Shown here: piece after piece, positions 7,891 through 12,431 of the stretch
Layout: every line of letters starts with the position of its first letter
How positions within the stretch are numbered: the first letter of the stretch is position 1
NCBI GenBank assembly: GCA_002841605.1
Contig: PHAF01000042.1
Coordinates: forward strand, 1-13,090
DNA from: Firmicutes bacterium HGW-Firmicutes-10
Lineage (GTDB): Bacteria; Bacillota_I; Bacilli_A; Erysipelotrichales; Erysipelotrichaceae
Direction: 5' to 3'
Length of the DNA: 13,090 bases
Notes under the pieces: model-generated
Seen by the model: only the letters and a program-made list of their open reading frames with translations
What the model was told of the DNA's origin: nothing
Database searches by the model: none
Program-made: the position numbers and the translations under genes

Positions 7891-7905
7891 TACAATTTAA
7901 TTGCG
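7891..7905. promoter_or_regulatory. Probable OhrR operator
   Basis: TACAATT-T-AATTGCG contains the perfect inverted repeat CAATT-T-AATTG (7893-7903). It matches the OhrR operator described for Bacillus subtilis ohrA (TACAATT, one spacer base, AATTGTA) except for the last two bases. It lies a few bases after the predicted transcription start and before the ribosome binding site (AGAAGGT, 7908-7914), where a bound repressor would block transcription. The second gene of this operon encodes an OhrR-type regulator, so autoregulation is likely. Confidence 0.65.
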
Positions 7906-7920
7906 AAAGAAGGTCAAACT

Positions 7921-8454
7921 ATGAGTGTATATCAGTTTTCAGTAAAAGACGCATATCAAAAGGAGATTCCCCTGAGTGACTATAAAGGGAAAGTTTTACT
8001 CATTGTCAATACAGCTACAAAGTGTGGACTGACTCCTCAGTATGCAGGATTGGAGAAACTATATGAATCCTACAATTCAAAAGGATTTGAAGTTCTCGAT
8101 TTCCCTTGTAATCAGTTTATGAATCAGGCTCCGGGCAGTGATGAAGAATTATCTGGATTCTGTCAACTCAACTATGGAACGACTTTCAAAACACTCGCAA
8201 AAATTGACATCAATGGTGACACCGCTCATCAGTTATATAAGTTCTTGAAGTCAAAGAAGCGCAGCGACGATGATGAAGAAAACAAAAAACGACTCGTCAG
8301 CAAGCTGTTGAATCTGAAGAAATCCGCTAATACCGGTGAAATCAAATGGAATTTCACAAAATTTTTAGTCGATCGCAACGGTGAAGTCGTTGAGCGTTTC
8401 GCTCCGACTGTCAAACCCGAAGAACTGGCCTATGCCATAGAAAGGATATTATGA
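7921..8454 (+). CDS. Glutathione peroxidase family protein (probably thioredoxin-dependent)
   Basis: This 177-aa thioredoxin-fold peroxidase reduces hydroperoxides. The catalytic tetrad is complete: Cys35 in NTATKCGLTPQY, Gln69, and Trp143-Asn144 in IKWNFTKFLVDRNG. Cys63 (FPCNQF) and Cys81 (GFCQLNYG) are also present. The Cys35-Cys81 spacing of 46 equals that of peroxidatic Cys36 and resolving Cys82 in yeast Gpx3, which suggests a 2-Cys, thioredoxin-reduced enzyme rather than a glutathione-dependent one; this is inference from spacing. Between LYKFLK and IKWNF there is a lysine- and acid-rich stretch (about residues 110-138) that makes this part roughly 19 residues longer than in yeast Gpx3. 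The gene has a strong promoter and operator-like site upstream, and the OhrR-like regulator gene starts one base after its stop. Confidence 0.9.
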   Translation: MSVYQFSVKDAYQKEIPLSDYKGKVLLIVNTATKCGLTPQYAGLEKLYESYNSKGFEVLDFPCNQFMNQAPGSDEELSGFCQLNYGTTFKTLAKIDINGDTAHQLYKFLKSKKRSDDDEENKKRLVSKLLNLKKSANTGEIKWNFTKFLVDRNGEVVERFAPTVKPEELAYAIERIL

Positions 8455-8455
8455 T

Positions 8456-8914
8456 ATGTCCTACGAACAATTGAAACTTAAGAGTCAGCTGTGTTTCCCA
8501 CTATATGCTGCTTCACGCAAAATCATTCGTTTATACAAGCCCCTGCTTGATCCGTTAGGTATCACCTATACTCAGTTTTTAGTTATGCTTGTCCTTTGGG
8601 AGAAAGATGAACAATATGTCAATGACATTGGAGAGAAACTGATTTTGGACTCCGGCACACTTACTCCGCTTCTGAAGAAATTACAAACTGCTGGATTGAT
8701 TGAGCGTAAGCGCAGTAAGACTGATGAGCGTAATGTCATGATAACCTTGACTGACAAAGGCAGAGAGTTGGAAGAAAAGACCAAAGACGTACCTGCACAA
8801 ATCGGTGTGTGTCTGACCTTGCCAAAAGATAAACTCGGTCAATTGTACCACTTACTCTATGATTTTATCGATATGGATACATTGGACTGCAAAGACGATG
8901 AAAAAGAAGGCTAA
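8456..8914 (+). CDS. ohrR: OhrR-like MarR family peroxide-sensing repressor
   Basis: This 152-aa winged-helix protein follows Bacillus OhrR almost word for word in its key parts. QLCFPLYAASR carries sensing Cys13 (OhrR Cys15), LYKPLLDPLGITY carries Tyr27 and Tyr38 (OhrR Tyr29 and Tyr40, which contact the sensing Cys), LDSGTLTPLLKKL is the recognition region and TDERNVMITLT the wing. Oxidation of the Cys by organic hydroperoxide or hypochlorite releases the repressor from DNA. A further Cys119 lies where two-cysteine OhrR proteins have their second redox cysteine (Cys22/Cys127 in Xanthomonas, similar spacing), so it may use an intersubunit disulfide. The usual partner gene ohr is not seen; the target here is evidently the glutathione peroxidase gene one base upstream. 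The ribosome binding site GAAAGGA (8440-8445) lies inside the peroxidase gene. The stop codon lies in the terminator stem. Confidence 0.85.
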   Translation: MSYEQLKLKSQLCFPLYAASRKIIRLYKPLLDPLGITYTQFLVMLVLWEKDEQYVNDIGEKLILDSGTLTPLLKKLQTAGLIERKRSKTDERNVMITLTDKGRELEEKTKDVPAQIGVCLTLPKDKLGQLYHLLYDFIDMDTLDCKDDEKEG

Positions 8915-8934
8915 TTCAATTTAGCCTTCTTTTT
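8901..8934. terminator. Strong bidirectional terminator between convergent operons
   Basis: A perfect 14-bp stem (8901-8914 with 8921-8934) closes a six-base loop, with A5 at one end and T5 at the other. It contains the stop codon of the ohrR-like gene and reaches the stop of the SHOCT-like gene on the other strand, so it can end both transcripts. Confidence 0.9.
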
Positions 8935-9322
8935 AGTCTATGAAGATTTTAACAGTATCGCCTTCCGCAGATTCGACATTCACGATTTCACCGGTTGCGC
9001 CTTCTTCGATCGCAGCCATGATCATGTCCACATCGACACCCTTCATGTCTACCGGATTACCGTCGATTTTCAGCTGATTGGACAAATTGAGTCCGGCTTT
9101 AACCAGTGATGTCGGAACATTGATTCGAACGACATCCCCTTTAGCACTATCCACAGTGACACGCAACATCTTTCTGCCACCCGCCGGGTTCACGTTTATG
9201 ACAGGTTGTACAGATTGAGTCGGATTATTTTGAACACCTAATGCTTCCAATAATTTAATGCCATCCTCGACAGAAATCGTGCCTTCTTTAACCATTTGTA
9301 AAATTTGTTCTTTTGAGTTCAT
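8933..9322 (-). CDS. SHOCT-like domain protein (YvlB/LiaX N-terminal type)
   Basis: This 129-aa soluble protein has two parts. Residues 1-30 form a short helical hairpin, EQILQMVKEGTISVEDGIKL, typical of the SHOCT-like domain at the N-terminus of YvlB/LiaX proteins. After a Gln/Asn/Pro linker, residues about 50-129 form a beta-alpha-beta pattern: LRVTVDSAKGDVVRINVP, then a helix MIMAAIEEG, then GEIVNVESAEGDTVKIFID. LiaX and YvlB relatives belong to cell-envelope stress systems, and SHOCT modules are thought to mediate oligomerisation or recruitment. The exact role here is unknown. It is the last gene of a five-gene minus-strand operon with DUF2089, preceded by AGAAGGAA (9335-9328). It shares its helical motif with the DUF2089 protein and its C-terminal pattern with the 92-aa protein of the same operon. 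Confidence 0.75.
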   Translation of the reverse strand: MNSKEQILQMVKEGTISVEDGIKLLEALGVQNNPTQSVQPVINVNPAGGRKMLRVTVDSAKGDVVRINVPTSLVKAGLNLSNQLKIDGNPVDMKGVDVDMIMAAIEEGATGEIVNVESAEGDTVKIFID

Positions 9323-9343
9323 ATTTTTTCCTTCTTTCTGTTT

Positions 9344-9484
9344 CTATTTACTTAAGCGATCAACAACATCCGTAAGTGTACATTGGTAATTGACATAGCG
9401 GTCACTTATGATCGAACCATCTTCAATGATTAACAGATGGGGGAACATGACGTATATGAATCTGGATATTTTTTTCTTTAACAT
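9344..9484 (-). CDS. Small protein of unknown family, 46 aa (copy 2 of tandem pair)
   Basis: This short gene translates to 46 residues. The N-terminus is basic and then hydrophobic (MLKKKISRFIYVMFPHLLII), followed by EDGSIISDRYVNYQCTL and a closing VVDRLSK. It is identical at 27 of 46 positions to the protein encoded at 9500-9640, and at 21 of 25 positions over residues 21-45, including the single Cys35. The strong AAGGAGGA (9498-9491) six bases before the ATG, the conserved reading frame with many synonymous changes, and operon position argue that it is a real gene. The function is not recognised. The basic-hydrophobic start suggests an amphipathic helix that may touch the membrane; the conserved C-terminal half probably binds a shared partner. 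There is 15 bp to the paralogue upstream and 21 bp to the SHOCT-like gene downstream. Confidence 0.75.
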   Translation of the reverse strand: MLKKKISRFIYVMFPHLLIIEDGSIISDRYVNYQCTLTDVVDRLSK

Positions 9485-9580
9485 AAGTTTTCCTCCTTTT
9501 TACTGACTCAGTCGATCGACGACTTCATTCAGTGTGCATTGATAATTAACATAGCGGTCATTGATTACTGAACCATCTTC
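9383..9580. repeat. Tandem duplication within the 46-aa gene pair
   Basis: Bases 9383-9424 and 9539-9580 are direct repeats at an offset of 156 bp, identical at 35 of 42 positions by direct comparison. They encode the conserved segments of the two 46-aa proteins. The offset equals the distance between the two start codons, so one whole gene with its spacer was duplicated and then diverged. Confidence 0.8.
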
Positions 9581-9640
9581 AAATAATGTCAGACGTGGCA
9601 GTAACCTGTGGATGATGTTGGAAAAGTTCCGCTTTTTCAT
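9500..9640 (-). CDS. Small protein of unknown family, 46 aa (copy 1 of tandem pair)
   Basis: This is the first of two tandem 46-residue paralogues. It begins MKKRNFSNIIHRLLPRLTLF, a basic amphipathic stretch, then EDGSVINDRYVNYQCTL with Cys35, and ends VVDRLSQ. Length, the Pro15 and Leu17 positions and the C-terminal half are kept between copies, while the N-terminal 20 residues vary. GAGGTGAGG lies directly upstream (about 9653-9645) at good spacing. The gene sits 18 bp after the DUF2089 gene and 15 bp before its copy, so all are likely on one transcript. I do not recognise the family. Unlike a precursor peptide, where the leader is conserved and the core varies, here the C-terminal part is constant, which fits a small interaction module better than a secreted peptide. 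Confidence 0.75.
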   Translation of the reverse strand: MKKRNFSNIIHRLLPRLTLFEDGSVINDRYVNYQCTLNEVVDRLSQ

Positions 9641-9658
9641 TTTCCTCACCTCAGTTCT

Positions 9659-10018
9659 TTATTTCTTAATGAAAGCCAAAGCTTCGTCTACCGTCATTTC
9701 ACCGGACTTGATCTTTGCCAGGACTTCATCTTCATTGACCTTCGGTCTTGAAGCGCTAAATCCCATTTTCGCAATGATAGAATCCAAATTCTTCTTTACG
9801 GTTGGATACGAGATTTCTAATTCTCTTTCCATTTCTTTAATGTTGCCTTGGACACGGACAAACGTTTCTACAAAATACAACTCTTCTTTTGACAGATAAC
9901 TGAAACGCGATAATGCAAATTCACCGGTTATTTCAGTATTGCATGTGTGGCATGACAGTTTAGTACACAACAGTGATCCGCCACATACAGGACAAGTTCC
10001 AAATACTTCTTTTTTCAT
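9659..10018 (-). CDS. DUF2089 family protein (zinc ribbon plus HTH)
   Basis: This 119-aa protein starts with a zinc ribbon made of CPVCGG and SCHTCNT, giving four Cys ligands near residues 9-26. A helix-turn-helix-like segment resembling sigma-factor region 4 follows: EELYFVETFVRVQGNIKEME, then LEISYPTVKKNLDSI. These are the DUF2089 hallmarks, and the family is taken to be DNA-binding regulators. The C-terminal residues about 95-119 (DEVLAKIKSGEMTVDEALAF) form a helical hairpin much like the N-terminal SHOCT-like motif of the last gene of the operon, hinting that the two proteins interact. AGGAGG (10031-10026) precedes the start and overlaps the stop of the upstream gene. It probably regulates this operon or envelope-stress genes; no target is demonstrated. 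Confidence 0.85.
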   Translation of the reverse strand: MKKEVFGTCPVCGGSLLCTKLSCHTCNTEITGEFALSRFSYLSKEELYFVETFVRVQGNIKEMERELEISYPTVKKNLDSIIAKMGFSASRPKVNEDEVLAKIKSGEMTVDEALAFIKK

Positions 10019-10029
10019 TTTTATTCCTC

Positions 10030-10308
10030 CTATCGGATATCAATCAGTACATAAGCATCGTCGGATTTGACTTCAATCAGCGTGAACGGTTCCATAGTCT
10101 TCAACTCTGCGAAGATCTCTTTCACCATTTTGATGATCGTATCTTTGTTTTCCTTCAGATACCGCTGGTTTTTTTCATCCATGTTTTTAACAAACTTAGT
10201 AGTCCACAGACCGAAGCGTACAAACGTGAGAGCGACCCCGAAACCTATGGATGGAAGGTTGATGTTATTCTCTTCTGTTTGAATCATAATCTTAATTTTG
10301 CTTGCCAT
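10030..10308 (-). CDS. Hypothetical 92-aa protein, first gene of the DUF2089/SHOCT operon
   Basis: The family is not recognised with certainty. The 92 residues read as a strand (KIKIMIQTEENNINLPS), a hydrophobic helix-like stretch (FGVALTFVRFGLWTTKFV), a charged segment, a helix (IIKMVKEIFAELK), and two closing strands (FTLIEVKS, AYVLIDIR). The order and the ending resemble the C-terminal half of the SHOCT-like protein (GEIVNVES, DTVKIFID), so it may be a stand-alone version of that domain. There is no signal peptide, and the one hydrophobic stretch is short and interrupted by Arg. GAGGTG (10319-10314) lies five bases before the ATG. An 11-bp gap to the DUF2089 gene supports one operon. Confidence 0.6.
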   Translation of the reverse strand: MASKIKIMIQTEENNINLPSIGFGVALTFVRFGLWTTKFVKNMDEKNQRYLKENKDTIIKMVKEIFAELKTMEPFTLIEVKSDDAYVLIDIR

Positions 10309-10325
10309 ACCTTCACCTCACCTAT

Positions 10326-10353
10326 AGTTTAACTCATTTTTTCTATATGTCAA
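10326..10353 (-). promoter_or_regulatory. Weak promoter candidate for the DUF2089/SHOCT operon
   Basis: On the minus strand a perfect TTGACA (10353-10348) is followed after 16 bp by TAAACT (10331-10326). The implied start would fall at the ribosome binding site, leaving almost no leader, so a promoter further up in the very A+T-rich stretch 10352-10431 is equally possible. Confidence 0.3.
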
Positions 10354-10425
10354 TACATAAATTAAATATTTTAATATATTTATTAATTTTATTGATTATA
10401 TTATAAATATTAGTGTTTAAATAAT

Positions 10426-10448
10426 AAAAAAGACGGCTTTTTACCGTC
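10426..10448 (-). terminator. Terminator of the AEC transporter/HAD phosphatase operon
   Basis: On the minus strand GACGG (10448-10444) pairs with CCGTC (10436-10432) around a seven-base loop and is followed by six T residues. The stem is short but overlaps the stop codon of the HAD gene and has a proper T-run. Confidence 0.65.
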
Positions 10449-11253
10449 AAATCAGCTTAAAATGATCAATCAGATACTTAGCAACCCCGTCTTCTTCGTT
10501 GCTTAAGGCAAAATCATCCGATACGATGCGTGCATCTTCAGTGCCATTGGCCATACAAACACCCCACCCAACTTCTTTCAACATTGCAATATCATTGCTC
10601 GTATCCCCAAAAGCCATAACTTGATCTAAATCATATCCATACTTATTCGCGTATCGCTGTATTGCCAATGCTTTGGACACGCGCCGATCCACAAACTCAT
10701 ATAAGTCTGCCTGCGTTTTGAATCCGTGATAATCAATAGTGGGAAGTTGCTTTGCAAGAACCTCCAACTCAGACATCCGGTTTTCATCGATCGACAGAAT
10801 GAACTTATGAATTTCCGGTTTCTTAATTTCAGATATCTCACACAAGTAAGGTTCTAGATGATGAAATCCCAACAAACGCTCAATTCCGTCGTTGATTTTA
10901 TTGGTATATAAATATCGCTGATCATAAATCGCAAAACTTACATCCAACGATTTCAGATAATAGAAGATCTCGATTGCGTTTTGAATTTTCAGAGTATACG
11001 TTTGTAACTCCACTTGATCTTTCCGATCCAGCCAAGTCACACCGTTGTTTGTCACAACGACATCCACATACGATAAGATTTGTTGAGTCTGAAGAGTACG
11101 AAGAACTGATTCTGTCGGCCGTCCGGTCGCAATACCAAAGGAAACGCCTTTTTTCTTCAACTTAGCAATCGCTTCTCTTGAAAGATCAGTGATCGTCTTT
11201 TCTTCGGTCAATAAAGTCCCATCCAAATCACACATCACCAATTTCACTTCCAT
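10447..11253 (-). CDS. Cof-type HAD-IIB family phosphatase
   Basis: This 268-aa cytoplasmic phosphatase has all four HAD motifs. They are DLDGTLL with nucleophile Asp9 and acid Asp11, GIATGRP with Thr43, Lys194 in RRVSKALAI, and FGDTSNDIAML with Asp217 and Asp221. A cap of type C2B fits between motifs II and III. Family members dephosphorylate sugar phosphates, pyridoxal phosphate or flavin precursors; specificity cannot be assigned. The start at 11253 is chosen because GGAGGAG lies at about 11266-11260 and the motif I aspartate is then at the usual distance; a longer in-frame start at 11331 would add 26 residues overlapping the transporter gene. Its ATG shares one base with the upstream TGA (TGATG), so translation is likely coupled to the transporter. 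Confidence 0.9.
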   Translation of the reverse strand: MEVKLVMCDLDGTLLTEEKTITDLSREAIAKLKKKGVSFGIATGRPTESVLRTLQTQQILSYVDVVVTNNGVTWLDRKDQVELQTYTLKIQNAIEIFYYLKSLDVSFAIYDQRYLYTNKINDGIERLLGFHHLEPYLCEISEIKKPEIHKFILSIDENRMSELEVLAKQLPTIDYHGFKTQADLYEFVDRRVSKALAIQRYANKYGYDLDQVMAFGDTSNDIAMLKEVGWGVCMANGTEDARIVSDDFALSNEEDGVAKYLIDHFKLI

Positions 11254-12173
11254 CAGACACTCCTCCAGATCATATCCATCAAGATGACCATTGCTGGCAT
11301 GGTCACGATAGAAAATAAGGTCGAATGACATACATAACGAACCGCTTGAAAGTAATCTTTGTCAAACTGCTGTGCCAATATCGCCACATTGAACCCTACC
11401 GGTGCACTCACCGCAATCAACGTCACCATCTTTATCATATAGTATTCATTGCTTATAAAAACAAGTAATCCCCCGACGATCAACGGAATTACCATCAGCC
11501 GGGAAAAAGACACCCCTACGACTTTCCAGCTGTTGATCAAACTCAGCCATTGGATTTGGGCAAGATAAGCTCCTAAAATCAACATGGCCAACGGCGAGTT
11601 CAACCCTGAAATGATATTGAAGACATCCAATACAAATTTAGGCAATGGGACTTGCATAAAGAAAATCGCCAAACCTCCTAAAATTCCCAAGATGATCGGA
11701 TTGGTTATAATTCGTTTAAATGATGTATGTGTTTGATCTCCGGTGATGACTACGACTCCCAAGGTCCATTGAATCAATACCATGACCGCCAGATATGCTG
11801 ACAAGTAAAACACCGCTTCCGTTCCTAAGGTTGCTTGCACCAAAGGGATGCCCATAAATCCGGCATTGGAATAGGTCGAAGAAAAATTCTCGATCCTTTC
11901 ATCTTTGTAAATCACTTTTGAGATGACTATCGAAATAGCCACCGATATCAGTGCCAATGCCAAAGCGATCAACATATTGAATGCTCGTTGCGCTGTATAT
12001 TCGACCGTATAGGCACGCATGATAATGATCGGGGTTACTACATACAATAAAATGGCTCCCATCTCTTTGCTACCAACGGATGACAGTCGCTTGATTTTAA
12101 ACATCGTGTATCCCATCATCATCATGACGAACATTAAGGCAATCTGCCAAAACAGTATAAATCCAAGTTCCAT
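11253..12173 (-). CDS. AEC (auxin efflux carrier) family transporter
   Basis: This 306-aa integral membrane protein has eight to ten hydrophobic segments along its whole length. AEC family marks are VVTPIIIM near residue 50, YSNAGFMGIPLVQATLG near 101-117 and, toward the end, VSAPVGFNVAILAQQF followed by a helix rich in Ser/Thr (STLFSIVTMP). Bacterial members export or exchange small organic anions such as malate; the substrate here is unknown. AGGAGA lies about six bases before the ATG. The coupled HAD phosphatase downstream may act on a related metabolite, but that is only inferred from co-translation. The gene follows a terminator hairpin, so its own promoter should lie in 12174-12217, where I find only a poor candidate (TAAAAT at 12205-12200 without a good -35 box). 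Confidence 0.85.
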   Translation of the reverse strand: MELGFILFWQIALMFVMMMMGYTMFKIKRLSSVGSKEMGAILLYVVTPIIIMRAYTVEYTAQRAFNMLIALALALISVAISIVISKVIYKDERIENFSSTYSNAGFMGIPLVQATLGTEAVFYLSAYLAVMVLIQWTLGVVVITGDQTHTSFKRIITNPIILGILGGLAIFFMQVPLPKFVLDVFNIISGLNSPLAMLILGAYLAQIQWLSLINSWKVVGVSFSRLMVIPLIVGGLLVFISNEYYMIKMVTLIAVSAPVGFNVAILAQQFDKDYFQAVRYVCHSTLFSIVTMPAMVILMDMIWRSV

Positions 12174-12212
12174 CGTATTCTCCTGATTTCAATGTTTCCA
12201 TTTTAACACAAC

Positions 12213-12247
12213 AAATAAAAAGTTGCATGTGCGTACATGCAACTTTT
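12213..12247 (-). terminator. Rho-independent terminator upstream of the AEC transporter gene
   Basis: A perfect 13-bp stem, AAAAGTTGCATGT (12218-12230) with its complement at 12235-12247, closes a four-base loop. The minus-strand product ends in TTTTTATTT, so termination is mainly of transcripts coming from the right. On the plus strand the T-run is only four bases. It lies 44 bp upstream of the transporter start, so attenuation of that gene is a less likely alternative. Confidence 0.75.
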
Positions 12248-12431
12248 AAGAAAGGATACGATACAAATGACAAGGAAATTCAATCAGGAATCGTTTCATG
12301 CTAGAAATCAACAAGATGATTTCGATTTTGGCTCATAGAACGTCTGCTTGAACATTTATATTATACACGAAGGAATGTGTAGTCGCATTAAGAAAGTGTT
12401 GAAACAAAACATGAATATTATTCGTGTTGTT
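12248..12431 (-). other. Spacer with possible small RNA or long 3' untranslated region
   Basis: No convincing protein gene is present. On the minus strand a perfect TATAAT (12365-12360) lies about 140 bases upstream of the strong terminator at 12247-12213. Between them is a 7-bp hairpin with a six-base loop (12304-12323, GAAATCA and TGATTTC). A -35 box at the right distance is not evident. An imperfect hairpin (about 12400-12433) overlaps the end of the DUF1287 gene but has no T-run. The simplest reading is a 3' untranslated region of the DUF1287 gene; an independent small RNA is possible. Confidence 0.3.

Noticed and set aside
9344..9640. Tandem 46-aa genes considered as bacteriocin or RiPP precursor peptides.
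   Set aside because: The conserved part is C-terminal, there is no Gly-Gly leader end, and no modification enzyme or exporter gene is nearby.
9561..10332. Two plus-strand open frames of 112 and 119 codons opposite the DUF2089 operon.
   Set aside because: They are antisense to well-supported genes, lack ribosome binding sites, and their translations carry no family features.
11254..11331. Longer start for the HAD phosphatase adding 26 residues.
   Set aside because: The extension overlaps the transporter coding sequence and would push motif I far from the N-terminus; ATG 11253 has a strong ribosome binding site and a TGATG coupling.
12267..12338. Plus-strand 23-codon open frame with an upstream AAAGGA.
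   Set aside because: The spacing from AAAGGA is long, composition is unremarkable, and no promoter or homologue is evident; chance is likely.
12364..12381. TACAC and GTGTA inverted repeat with an eight-base spacer.
   Set aside because: Five-base arms in A+T-rich sequence are expected by chance, and no regulator is linked to it.
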